From Brienomyrus brachyistius (taxonomy: Eukaryota; Chordata; Actinopteri; Osteoglossiformes; Mormyridae), in assembly GCF_023856365.1 (NCBI RefSeq), contig NC_064540.1, forward strand, positions 4,461,501-4,525,500: 64,000 bases of DNA, read 5' to 3'. Shown here piece after piece: positions 12,517-23,154 of the stretch. Under the pieces are notes generated by a model. That model was not told where the DNA came from. It saw nothing but the letters and a program-made list of their open reading frames with translations, and did no database searches. The position numbers and the translations under genes are program-made. Numbering within the stretch: position 1 is the first letter of the stretch; each line of letters starts with the position of its first letter.

Positions 12517-12826
12517 TGCACTGGTGACTTCAGTTCCTAAACCTCTCCTCAGCAGCACCTCAGCTATTGCATGTATTTACTAAATTTCACCACCAGCTCC
12601 CTTAATTAACTTAATTAGTCAACGAGATATTGATTAGCTGTATGAGGTGTGCTAGTGGCTGAGTCAAAAAATATACGACTGCTGCAAATACTGAGGTCGT
12701 TTTAACAGCGGTTTGGAAATGGCTAAACTAGCACACTTTGACAAGTATAATAGCACAGTTTTACTCCAACATAAAGATCATTTAGACATTATTTTCTTTG
12801 GCTGCCTAAGACTTTTGCACAGTGTG
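12517..12826 (+). mobile_element. repeat family Y, copy 1 (probable non-autonomous DNA transposon)
   Basis: Collinear with the reverse complement of 27445-27769 and, less well, with 36045-36312. Shared blocks in order: CAGTTCC-AAACC, CTCCTCAG, ACC-CCAGCTC, a TTAATTA-rich part, GATATTGATTAG, a GTG-TAGTGGC part, GCTGCAAATA, AAATGG-TAAACT, GATCATTTA and GCCTAAGACTTTTGCACAGT. The final block is familiar from fish genomes as the end of a small DNA element. About 310 bp, no coding frame, no clear duplication at the ends. Confidence 0.72.
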
Positions 12827-12879
12827 TTTTTTAAAACAAATGGTTTATTTCCCCTACCCCTCCTGGGGGGTGGTGCTTG

Positions 12880-13335
12880 GAGAGCTCAATCTATCAAGAT
12901 GTCCAGCACACCCTGCTACATGTGACGTTGCCACCACCAGTGACGTCCCTGCATCCAGCTCGCCCTTCTGCCTGTGTCATCTTTCATGTATGACCCGCTG
13001 CCTTACCTCTAGTTGCCTGGTGATTGGAAGGAGACTCGGCACTGGCTTGTCATCCTCCCTGCTCCCCGGTTATTTCTCAGATCTTATGATTTGTACAGTG
13101 AGACTTGGCACTTAACCATCTCTCCTATTTGACTCTCCCTGCCGGCCCCTGGAGGATGGGCTCCCCCTTTGAGTCTGGTCCCTCCCAAGGTTTCTTCCTT
13201 CTTGGGAGTTTTTCCTTGCCACTGTCGCCTTTGGCTTACTCACTGGGGGCTTTGGGTGGGGATGCTGTAAAGCATTTTGAGACGATGTAATGTTGTGATA
13301 ATGCGCTATACAAAAATAAATTTGTTGTTTTGTTG
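12880..13335 (+). mobile_element. LINE-type 3' end fragment (L2/CR1-like)
   Basis: Contains the widely seen fish 3' region running through GGTTTCTTCCTTCTTGGGAG, CCTTGCCACTGTCGCCTTTG and GCTTACTCACTGGGGGCTTT, ending TTTGAGACGATG...GCGCTATACAAAAATAAAT with a TTGTTGTT tail. That is the form of a truncated retroelement 3' untranslated region. Frames crossing it (12822-13290 plus, 13112-13402 minus) are not genes. The L2/CR1 assignment is from memory and less sure than the retroelement nature. Confidence 0.78.
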
Positions 13336-13700
13336 TTATATCGGACTTTTTAAAAAGCAAATAGACAAGTAGACATGACCATGTTACCTGGAAAACATAC
13401 AATTAAGATCCCTAATTTGTCATAGCTAAGGCTCAAATGAGAAAACCAGGCCATTACCATTCACCATCAATGCATTCACCTAATCTTGCTTAACATTTCA
13501 GTGACTAGCTGATGTTTTTTAAGCCGTATATAGTACTACTACACATTAGGCTAAGTAGGTCTCTTCTGAGACCTGAACTGGCATTTTGTTTTAGGTTAAG
13601 AGCCCCCCCAACCCCAAAGCTACCTGCAGCCCCTGTGCAAGACACTCCAGCTGCAATGAGGTTTTCTGATTAATAGCTTGTTTGTCTTGAAGCTGTTTAT
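13336..13700. other. non-coding stretch, no gene seen
   Basis: No coding or repeat feature recognised. Confidence 0.5.
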
Positions 13701-13701
13701 T

Positions 13702-13763
13702 GACCGCGGAGCACTCTAAAACCCTTAATCTGAAGGTAGACGCGTTATCCAATAGGCCCCGTG
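13702..13763 (-). pseudogene. tRNA-Arg relic lacking its anticodon
   Basis: Minus-strand sequence aligns with a vertebrate tRNA-Arg: GGCC-ATTGGATAACGCGTCT covers the D arm and A box, then a piece of the anticodon arm, then AGGGTT of the T arm and a terminal CGCGGTC that can still pair with a GACCG-type acceptor start. About ten bases around the anticodon and the 3' half of its stem are missing, and the B box is damaged (GGGTTTTAGAG). It cannot encode a functional tRNA. It is either a decayed tRNA gene or the head of an unrecognised tRNA-derived retroposon. Confidence 0.62.
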
Positions 13764-13864
13764 TTTAAACCGCCACCGGTCACAGCTGTACGCAGTTAGC
13801 CTTGTATTTTAAAAGCAGCCAAAAACCAAGAAAAACCCGAGATCCATGGATACATACAGAACGC

Positions 13865-13883
13865 AACGTGGCTTCGCCACGTT
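13865..13883. other. short perfect hairpin
   Basis: AACGTGGC and GCCACGTT form an 8-bp perfect stem around a TTC loop. It contains the ACGTGGC word on both strands. Function unknown. Confidence 0.5.
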
Positions 13884-13981
13884 AAACTACAAACTAATGA
13901 AGGTCGTTCTTAAAGTTTGGTGCGAATCGCCACGGGGTTGCCAGCTGTCATGCATCCGGCATGAATTCTTAGGGCAAAACT

Positions 13982-14150
13982 ACATTATTCCATTATCGAC
14001 CTGAAATTAGCTACATCAAAAGCACTGGGGTAGTTTGCAAACCCTAAAGACTATTTACAAGGTAATAATACTGTTACATACATGTAAATACATGTGCAGA
14101 CTTGTCTGGAGTTGAATGTCTCACGCCAGCCAGCTGACCAAAATTGGCAA
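13982..14150 (-). repeat. interspersed repeat family X, copy 2
   Basis: Inverted relative to 1741-1890 and matching it over most of its length. This copy keeps more of the sequence on the side after ATAATGG. No family name recognised and no coding frame. Confidence 0.6.
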
Positions 14151-14911
14151 GCCTGCGGCAACAAGGTGAAAATGCATATTAGTACCTGTACACCCAGAGG
14201 CACTGACTGATCTTTCGGTGTTGCTGTGGGATTTTTAAAGTGTCTGCAGAACAGGCACATGCGGATATGTGGCTAGCACGGCATCAACAAGCTTATTTCT
14301 GCAAAAGGAATCATAACAAATAAAAGAAAGGGCTATTCCACAACGCTCAGCCTTGAGGATTCCTGAAGGTTTATAAGCCTGTCTGCTTTATTTTGTGGGG
14401 AATGGAATTACTGCTTTATTTGTAAAGAAAAACAAACAATATTGTCTATAGTCCAAAGTTAGTCGAATTGAAGAACTTGCAGCGATGTTTGTATTCTGTT
14501 TGCACTACTGCTAATAAACCCTTATGAGCATTCAGAAGGTGCTGTGCTTCAAGACAGGTGTTTAAAAACATCTCCTGGAGCACAATGGAGGAAGGAAGTT
14601 AAAGGCCTTGTTTTGGAGCACGAGCAATTAGAATTTGCTGCAGTGCTGCGGAGACCTAAGGTTGTAAATGATGCAACAGGAACGCAGAACCTCTTTCAAA
14701 GATGTAATAGAAAATGTATGCATGTAGGTATGTACTGTAGGCATGTTTGGTGGAAAACGGAGCATGCGTACATAGTAGGCTTCCCTGTGTCTGCCCTCCG
14801 CTTATTGTAATTACTGATGATTGTACAGGAACTCTGTCTGTCTTTAACACTGTAATGTCTCTCCTGTTAGGAATGTTGCACTGTGGTGCCATTTGTCTCA
14901 CTGTTGGAATG
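14151..14911. other. non-coding stretch, no gene seen
   Basis: Open frames near 14544-14810 are without splice context or recognisable domains. No RNA gene or repeat assigned. Confidence 0.5.
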
Positions 14912-15122
14912 TGCATGTTCTTGCTGGGCCATCATGGGCTTTGCTCCAGGTTCTCCGATTTCCCTCGACAGTCCTAATTGCCCGTAAGTGTGAGTGTGCC
15001 CTACGATGGGTTGGTACCCCATCCTGGGTTGTTCCCTGCCTAATACCTAGTTCCTAGGGTAGGCTCCAGACCGCCCCTCCACCCATGACCCTCAGTAGCA
15101 CAAATGGTTACAGAAGATAGAT
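14912..15122 (+). mobile_element. V-SINE 3' fragment
   Basis: A 5'-truncated V-SINE: GCATGTTCTTGC, CCAGGTTCTCCGATTTCCCT, then CCTACGATGGGTTGGTACCC, CATCCTGGGTTGTTCCCTGC and a GATAG tail. The head and B box are absent. Moderately diverged. Confidence 0.8.
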
Positions 15123-15900
15123 GTTCACCTCTGTGAACACTTCACAGATGCAAGAGAATCAGCTTCAAATGGCCCTACAGTACATGCTCCCTCCTCCTCA
15201 GTAAAAGTGACTCATCTCTACTGAATTATCTAGATTTACACATAATGTTGTTACTTAATGTTTCTCATGTCATCTCCTGTGCCCTTGTGAAAGAACCAGT
15301 GGTATTTGTTAATTTGACCGATTCCTTCCTTTACTTTGCCGCGGAATCTTCTCAAGATTTCAGAAATAAAATCAGTTATACCAAACATCAGTTATATCAG
15401 CCTCCCAGAATCCTGATTCTGACGGATATCCTCAACTGGATATCCTGCCATACTGCAGCCCACAAAAAGCAGAGGGAAAACCATAACTACCATTTTAGGG
15501 CCCATTGCATTTGACACATGCTACTGTAGATGTGCTGGTTATGGCTGATGGCCCGGTGGGTCTACATGTTCAAAGGAGAAGGAACTGAGACGCGTAGGTG
15601 ACTCTTGCCTGGTTCTGCATGCCAGAACAGCATGTGTGCAGCATGTAGGTAAGGAACAACCAGTATCAACAAACTCTTTCATAACAAAGTGCTGTATTAG
15701 TGCTGTATTAGTGACGCAGTGGATCTGCTGCACCAGCTACAGTTTATCTACAGCAGCATTTCCACGTTTTTGCTTCCTTCCAGTTCTCTGCGGCAAGGCT
15801 GGGAAACATTGATCTCTACCTCTCAGCTGAAGAGCAATTCTGAACCTAATGTACAAGTGGTCACTATAAATGAGTTTAATGCATGTAATGTATGTAGTGC
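15123..15900. other. non-coding stretch, no gene seen
   Basis: Short open frames only (for example 15245-15514 plus), none recognisable. No repeat assigned. Confidence 0.5.
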
Positions 15901-16113
15901 ACTATGTATAATAATCCTTGTACCCAGCACCTCCCAACCTACCCCCACCACTTATTTTTGAACTGTTCCTAGGTATATTGTGTAAACTCTCCCCCTGTCT
16001 GTTGTGTGTGCTGTTGCATGCCACACTGTGACCCTGGGGGAACATTATTTCATGCCACTGTATACCTATATATGAATGGTATGACAATAAGGCCCACTTG
16101 ACTTGATAACAGT
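15901..16113 (+). mobile_element. LINE-type 3' end fragment
   Basis: Ends in the pattern GGGGGAACATTATTTCATGC ... TATGACAATAAGGCCCACTT GACTTGAT, a common fish retroelement 3' terminus. Related ends occur at 55.0-55.2 kb and, inverted, at 19.7 kb. No coding frame remains. Confidence 0.68.
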
Positions 16114-16126
16114 GGAATGGTTGGTT

Positions 16127-16236
16127 GGGATTATGTTCTGTCAATCACCGACACATTTAACCCACCTCTCATTGGGCACTAATTTGATTCCCACTACATT
16201 ACATCAGTCAGTGATTGGCAGGACACAGAAAATCCC
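16127..16236. mobile_element. possible small foldback element
   Basis: GGGATTATGTTCTGTC-AATCAC (16127-16148) faces GTGATTGGCAGG...AATCCC (16211-16236) as an imperfect inverted repeat around about 60 bp. No target duplication was found, so this may be a relic or chance. Confidence 0.35.
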
Positions 16237-16678
16237 ACCCACCCATGGGTTAACAGATGTTATTTGTTGGATGAGCAATTTAGACTTGAACGGGGCACAA
16301 AGGTGGTAAAAAGGGTAGTAATTTTTGCGAGGGCTGATGGTCTTCACTGCACTCATAGCTCACCAGCAGCTGCTGCCATGCGTCTTCATGCCAGTGGGGA
16401 ATGGAGGTGAATGTTCTGAGAGTGAGACATTGTTCCTCATAATCGCCATCTGACACTGCTGTTTTTTAAGCACCTCTAAACAGCCTCTTACTTATTGAGG
16501 ACAAAAATATAGCATATAGTTTTTCTGTATAATTAATAAAAAAATGGAATTCCCTTATTTATCTCACGGGGTCCTTGACATGAATCTTAACAGACGCCCT
16601 TCGGCCTGTGCAAGGCCCCTATGACGCATCAACAGTCTATCAGTTATCGCAGTTCGTGGCGTCCAAAGGTACAATTCT

Positions 16679-16694
16679 TAACCCTAACCCTAAA
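16679..16694. repeat. short telomere-like repeat
   Basis: TTAACCCTAACCCTAA, about two and a half vertebrate telomere units. Too short to indicate a fusion point by itself. Confidence 0.6.
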
Positions 16695-16857
16695 TTACAT
16701 AAGTGAAGATGAGGCTTCATTTGAACAGCAACGTTCTACACTTTGAAATGATTAGATGGTGACACACAGGGGTGCCATGTCAGGGTCATGTCATTGTCTT
16801 TTATAGGTAACAGTGTCATCGACAGCACCTACACTGGTGCATAGCAGTGCTTTTTTG

Positions 16858-17300
16858 TATCAGACTCATGCCTATAGACTCGTGCCTATAGACTCGTGTT
16901 AGTCTCATGCCTATAGACTCATGCCTATAGACTCGTGTTAGCCTCATGCCTATAGACTCATGCCTATAGACTTGTGTTAGTCTCATGCCTATAGACTCAT
17001 GCCTATAGACTCGTGTTAGTCTCATGCCTATAGACTCGTGTTAGCCTCATGCCTATAGACTCATGCCTTTAGACTTGTGTTAGTCTCATGCCTATAGACT
17101 CATGCCTATAGACTCATGCCTATAGACTCGTGTTAGTCTCATGCCTATAGACTCGTGTTAGCCTCATGCCTATAGACTCATGCCTATAGACTTGTGTTAG
17201 TCTCATGCCTATAGACTCATGCCTATAGACTCATACCTATAGACTCGTGTTAGTCTCATGCCTATAGACTCATGCCTGTAGACTCGTGTTAGTCTCATGC
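16858..17300. repeat. composite minisatellite of 14- and 11-bp blocks
   Basis: The array mixes a 14-bp block CTCATGCCTATAGA with an 11-bp block CTCGTGTTAGT (variants TTGTGTTAGT and CTCGTGTTAGC). Orders of 14+11, 14+14+11 and 14+14+14+11 give local periods of 25, 39 and 53 bp. A 39-bp period is a multiple of three and creates an apparent repetitive minus-strand frame at 16816-17025, which I regard as an artefact. Confidence 0.93.
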
Positions 17301-18890
17301 TGGCATAACCTTCATTATATCAAAGCAGTGAAATCAGGTTGTTGACATTTGAGCATCTTTAAAGAGAGTAGATAGTTAAAATCAAATGAACTGCAAACAA
17401 CGGAAAACAAAGTTTGCATCTAATTAAACACGATCTTTCAAGTGTATGTCAAGAACAGGCACCAGTACCATAGAAAGGCAACATAAGTATATCAGAGGCA
17501 GCTGTGATGTTTAGAATGTGTGTATTACATGTATGTACACTATGTACAGCACAAAATAGAACACAATATATAAATTGCATAAACCTTACAATATTTGAAA
17601 TTAGTTGTATATGTAAATAGATATAAGATGGAGATGCTTCTTGATGCTGCTCAGAGACAATGCCAGATTAGCAACTTACTTGCAATAACGGCTCCTGCCA
17701 GCTGCTAACCAAAAATAAGTTCCTGGGGGGTGGGAAGCAAATGATTCTTAAATCCAGAAGAGCAGTCGCTCCCCCTCACTCACTCTAGCAAGGCTACCAG
17801 TCTCACCCTCTAGCAGCATGTTCCAGAGAAATTTTGTTAAGTGCCATGAGATTTAACGACAAGAAATGGTAGATGAGTCCTGACACAAAAAAGATTAATA
17901 AATAAATGCGGGGAAAAAATCATGACTGAGCTTCCCTGTATCCTAGGAGGGGATACTTGTCGATCATTGGTTTGCACGGAGGAAGACAACAGGCAGTTCT
18001 TATTTGCAAGAAAAAAAACTGTGCATATCAGAGGACAAAGCAGGTTCATACAGATATTTGTATTCTATTAGCGATTAGCAGCGACTGCAGGAAGCTCCTC
18101 AGAAGGCAACACAAACTGATTCATCTTCTGAGCGCTCAGCATCTGCAGTCCCTGGAGAATGAGGTAACAGGAGCTCCTAGCTTATTAACGCTTCCCGCGG
18201 CACGTAGGGGTGGAGAAGCTGCGAGAGTGATTTTGGAAAGCCAGCCATGGTGCTCTGAATGCAGAAATCCAACACTGTACCTAATAAGATCTCCTTCGGA
18301 AAAAATAATAGTCTTTCCAAACATCTGAAAAATATGAACAAAAAGTATTATTTCATACTGCCTCACTTTATCACCGCTGTCTGTGACAGATCTTCTGTAA
18401 ATTGTGGAGTTTAGTACACGTGTCTGGTTTCTTTAACCCTAATCGGCACCAACTGCTGTATTTTACTTACCGTTAATTTAATCATCCGCAAGTACTTTTG
18501 CTCCAAAAACAAACGCTCCACACATCAATCAATCCAGTCTCCTAACAGAATAGAAGTTAAATTATTTTTATAAGGGCATTAATGAATTGATAATACTTAA
18601 AAAAAAATTATGCTTAAATTCGCTGGATTGTGCAGTTTATCCAGCACTTATCTGACCCAAAATATCACTTTGATATTGGAGGTGGGTGGATTTTATCATT
18701 GGGCAGAGAGGGGGGTATAGAGCGTGCACTGATTACTGCACTCACCACACTACAAACAACCTTGGGGATGAGAACCTAAGTGCTACAGGTGATACCTCAG
18801 CACCACACTAGTCGTAATGGAACAGTTTGAATTTTTTTCCAGTGGCTGAAGAGCCAATCTCGCCACCAACCCCCAGACTTCCCTGTAACT
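17301..18890. other. non-coding stretch, no gene seen
   Basis: The frame at 17957-18328 (plus, 123 codons) has no recognisable domain or splice support. The DNA is otherwise unique-looking and AT-rich. Confidence 0.5.
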
Positions 18891-19075
18891 TGGAGGACCT
18901 CCTTACAGGGCTGGATGTAGATTAATGTCATATCCAGGACAAAGCAATTGCAGGTTTAGGGACTTGCTCAAGGGCCTAATGGAGTAGGATCACTGCTGGC
19001 ATTCATAGGATTTGAACCAGCAACCTTCCGATTTCTGAAACACATCCCTAGCCTCAGAGTCACCACTCCATCTGT
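18891..19075 (-). mobile_element. tRNA-derived SINE relic, minus strand
   Basis: On the minus strand a B-box-like GGTTGCTGGTTCAAATCC follows a decayed A-box region, then CCCTTGAGCAAGTCCCTAAA and a part reading CAATTGCTTTGTCC, a layout typical of fish tRNA-derived SINEs. No target duplication resolved. Confidence 0.62.
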
Positions 19076-19720
19076 TCAGCAGAATGTAAAATTTTTTAAG
19101 AATGCCTGCTTCAAAGTAATCTAAAATCACACATCGTTGGCTTATTATGACCTACATAGCTGAAAATCATTTTAATCTACTTTTATATAAATCCTGAGAG
19201 TTTTTTCATTTTAATTTTCCCTTTGCCTCCTTTTGCAGCAATTCTCTAATGCACAGTGATGCAGAGTAAGACCAGACTGCTGAAGTAGTGTGTTCGATTT
19301 ATTTATAATGCACATAGATGTGGCCAAGTCCAAAGTGGTGCTATTGATCTGTTCCTAAGAATGAGGTCCCTCACGAATTGAATCCTCTCAGCCCAGGGCT
19401 GTGTGGAACTTGGTTCAGAGAGACTAGAGAAGTTGTCTAAGAATCCTGGGGCCTTTTTTTGCACCAAACCTCCGCTGCCACATTTAAACAAACACTAACC
19501 AGTCTTCTCTCAATGAGCTATAGTTATTTTGACACAAGGTTTTCAAGGCAGGTCTTGCGCTGTCTGGAAGTGGAAACGATGATTCTAAATAGGAAATCCG
19601 AAACGAAAAATACAAGGATTAATGGATGGCTTTCATAATGCTGCAGGAAAGTGGATTATTAAAAAGGGCGATCGGCGAAAATGTGGGGAAAGAGGGAGGA
19701 TACTGGGTGATGTTCTTAAG
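19076..19720. other. non-coding stretch, no gene seen
   Basis: No supported gene or repeat. Confidence 0.5.
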
Positions 19721-19721
19721 C

Positions 19722-19850
19722 CAAGTGACTTTATTGTGATGTCACACACATGAAACAAAATTGCGATTCTTCGGAGCATCAGACAGCTAGATATAAGAGT
19801 CGGGAAATAATTTTAAAAGCTAAAATACACAATACACAACACGATGGGTG
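19722..19850 (-). mobile_element. LINE-type 3' end fragment, minus strand
   Basis: Begins CCAAGTGACTTTATTGTGAT, the reverse complement of the ATCACAATAAAGTCACTTGG class of retroelement ends, followed by CATGAAACAAAATTGCGATT. No coding capacity. Confidence 0.6.
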
Positions 19851-20679
19851 CAATTAGCTGACACAGAAAAACAAACTAGTGTAGATAAACAACTGGGGAC
19901 CTATCAATGGCAAATTCTGGGAAAAGCAAATGACCTCATTTTAAAATCAGCGCTGTGCTTTCAGGTGCCTGCAGATGTTTCTGTGCAGCTACATCCCTTT
20001 GGCATTCTGGCATTTTCCATCAGTCCCTTGGCTCCTTCTTCATCACATCACATTCCGACAAACTTAATTCCCTCAAAAACAAGAATCGAAAACCAAAACA
20101 ACTTTATGTCACGGTGTCGATGGCACTAGGGATCAGTAAAATTAACTTATAAATTTATAATTTATAAATATATACAATATAGAAGAATGTCAGAAAGGTA
20201 ATGACAGAACATGATCTTCCTTTCGATGTATTCATATCCGCTCAATGTAAAGACTACATTACTTTCACTGGATAATGACTTCGGTTATTAAAAAAAAAAA
20301 TAATAATTATTGTGTCATCTGTGGACATCTGCAGTTTCATATACATTCGGCAAGAGAATTAATTTGTTTGGTCTCCTTTGATTAGCCAGAAATGGATATA
20401 TATCTTACTGTGAAAATGGCATATATGCGTTCATTGTACATGGATTGTATTAAAAGATATATCAAGTAATTCCATTGGGTCAGAGTGTCGGAATCGGTAA
20501 CTTCAGTTTAAAATGTAAAATGTTTAATCATTGGCCTGACAGTCTTGTCATGCATGCGCTGACATATATGGGTAGAGCGCGGGGGATGCTTATTTTGTGC
20601 AGGAAATGTTGTTGTTATTTATATATGAGCAATGGCTTTGAATACATTTATGGCCAACCCATCCAAATGCCAGCAGCTA
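19851..20679. other. non-coding stretch, no gene seen
   Basis: AT-rich, includes a short AT palindrome near 20150-20180. Open frames near 19848-20152 are unsupported. Confidence 0.5.
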
Positions 20680-21080
20680 TTCCCTCCGAGGGGGTCTTTT
20701 CAGAGAAAACGTTATCGCGCGGCCATTTAAACATCAAGAGATGAGGAACGGCTCCCCCTTTGACTAAGCAATGCGGCAGCAAAGTGGACTTTAATTAACG
20801 CTCAGCAGATTTCAATCGGTACAATATATGGGCCGCCCTGCCCAAACTCAAATTCAGCATATGGTTTAGCTGTATGGGTATTTTTTTTAGTGATAGCAGA
20901 AATGTCGGTGCGTTACTGGGAGACCGTCGCCGTGGCGAGCTGCACCTGGCGAGATGGAGCCGTGCTGAGCCCCCGATGCACTGACGGCTGCGGCCTCATC
21001 GTGGGCCCATCTTGTAATTTTCCCCCTCTCTGGCAAGCTTAATAGCACCCTTGTGAAGCATCATTCAGGCCAGGCCCCGT
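20680..21080. other. candidate conserved regulatory block
   Basis: Non-coding, with CpGs retained and dense factor-like words: CGCGCGGCCATTTAAACATC, TTTGACTAAGCAATG, GACTTTAATTAACGC and ATGGGCCGCC, then a CpG-rich part at 20920-21000. The contrast with neighbouring AT-rich drift is marked. Conservation is inferred from texture, not shown. Confidence 0.33.
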
Positions 21081-21419
21081 GCTGAGGTCTCTCTGGAGCA
21101 GAAAGACAAACAGGAGCTCCTGGCAGCCCCCCCCCGAGTGTCTTTTTAATCAGCAATATAAGAGCTCAGCTCCGAAGATTTTTGAGCTGAACTCTAGAGT
21201 GGGGTTGGACGCACGGTGAAGAGCTGAAATGATGCTTTATTTTGCCATTTGCGCAAGTGCATCGGAATTCTTCAGATTTGAGATGTCTCATCTCGCTCTC
21301 TTATATTACAACACAGACACACGTAGGGGGGAGAATGAAGCACTGGGGTCTGAGGGCACGGTCAGTTGTTCATCTGGTATCCCTGGGGCATTGTGTGTGT
21401 GTGGGGGGGGGAGGAAGGT

Positions 21420-21530
21420 AAGGGCAAGGGCCTTGCTGAGAAGGGGATTTTGAATTGGTGACCTTCTGATTACAGTGACAGAGGCCTCACCCACTGAGGC
21501 AGACCTGCGGCCCCCTGCAGCATAGCACTT
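21420..21530 (-). mobile_element. tRNA-derived SINE head relic, minus strand
   Basis: Minus-strand reading gives CTGCCTCAGTGGGTGAGGCC (A-box region), then AATCAGAAGGTCACCAATTC (damaged B box). Only the head is recognisable. Confidence 0.5.
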
Positions 21531-23040
21531 TAGCACTTCAGTTAGATGACATCCTGCCCTCCACCATTTTGAACATTCGGGATGGTAATAGCCATTGTTA
21601 CATTTCATCTTGAGTTTCCTGCTGTCGAAAGGATCCTTCTCATGTTAAAACAGAAGCCCTGCGTTTGTCTAGATGCCTCTTCACCGATGAGAATCCATAT
21701 TCCGTAAAGGCCGTGTCTCTACACCTGCACATTTCTTCACGCAGAAATGTCCTGGCTAAGTTGCTGGTAAACATTAATAAATTCATGTTTTATCATCAAA
21801 TACGGAATTAATCTTGCATTGCTTAACTTTTTATAATTGACATTTCGACATCATATCCCCGTTTGGGCTCCAGTATGGGATTAGGGAAATGGCAGTTAAT
21901 TAGATTTCAGGAGTTATCTTGTCTGGCCTCAGACCAATTAGGAAGCAATTACTCAGCCAAGGATGAAACAGCTTCTAATGAACGAGTCAAATGGCAAATG
22001 AATGTCTGCTCTCCCAGTCTCTGGAATGGTACCACACTGGTTTTCCCTTCTCTGAAATGGTTGAGATCCTGTCATATGATTGGTCTAACTGTACATTTAT
22101 GTAAATTGCACATGTATTCTTTATGTAACTGCTGCAGAAATCTCCACAGCTGAGTTACACTGTCACATCACTGGCTCATACGGTTTGTTCCAGAACATTC
22201 CATTCCGCTGCACAGACCAACGACTGTTCTCCTTGTTACGGACCTTCAATGGAAACGATGGGGGACAAGGTGTCCTGCCAGGATCCTTTGGGTCGACACA
22301 CAGAACACAGAACGGACCTGTTGTGGCCCCTGGAATGAGATCAGACGATATCACATTTTTTTCACACCAGCATTAGTGGTTTCAGCACGATCATGGTACG
22401 AGTGTTACAGGATCCTGGGGATTAGTGAGAACACGAGAGATGGTACTGCTAGCCATGAGAGGTACGCCTCAGAACCGAAGTCTCTGGAAAAAGCTTAGCC
22501 ACCACCCCCCCAATCCCACCCACAGGGATAAAAAAATTGGATGCCTCAGTTTCCCCAACCCCCCACCCTCCCAACTCTGCCACCTCTATATTGGTGCTAC
22601 AGCACTGCAGCAACCTGAGAAACAGGCATCCTGGATACCTTGGCACCCCATTGGTGTTGTGGCCCGAGAAAGAGGGCACAAGCCCCCCACCCGGCTGTGG
22701 GAACAGATGGATGGAGGATGGAGCCAGATGACAGCAATACTTGTGCCTGCCCAAGCAGACAGGAGTGTGGGCAGCCGGGGAAATCATTGTTTTCAGGTAT
22801 GGCAGAGAAAGCATAGGGCATCCTTACCTGTTCTACATTGACCCTGGCTTCATTTTAGCCCCCGATCGCTTCCTTAATTTTTCCGAAGCCTCCCTCGGTG
22901 ACGCCCCATTATCCTCGAGAACCACCCGATGCTGAAACAGTAAGTGGGCTAATGCATTCGCACATTGGCGCGGAAAGGTCTCCAAATCCGTGCTCGAGTC
23001 TGAGCGCCGCGAAACCAGCGACTCCGTTGACTCATCGCTC
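21531..23040. other. non-coding; candidate regulatory block at 21870-22010
   Basis: No gene is supported; overlapping frames at 22425-22841 and its complement lack splice or domain evidence. The part at 21870-22010 holds clustered homeodomain-type words (AGTTAATTAGATTTC, CAATTAGGAAGCAATTA) in non-repetitive sequence and could be a conserved element. Confidence 0.3.
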
Positions 23041-23154
23041 CCTTATCTCGGTGTTTCTCAGCCGCCTGCTGGGAGCAAAAATGTCTTGGAGGGAGCAAAA
23101 ACGTGAAATGTCTGCCGGTCCCTGAGGACCAGTTTCAGAAGGACTGCCTTATCC
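23041..23154. mobile_element. very short hAT-type element (98 bp)
   Basis: The element at 23049-23146 begins CGGTGTTTCTCAGCC and ends with the inverse of CAGTCCTTCTGAAACTGG. It is flanked by 8-bp duplications CCTTATCT (23041-23048) and CCTTATCC (23147-23154), 7 of 8 matching. It resembles the element at 10.3 kb. Termini are diverged, so it is old. Confidence 0.68.

Noticed and set aside
16679..16694. Interstitial telomere marking a chromosome fusion
   Set aside because: Only about two and a half units, easily reached by chance.
16816..17025. Minus-strand repetitive protein (MRLTRVYRHESIG units)
   Set aside because: It is produced by a 39-bp local period of the 14/11-bp minisatellite.
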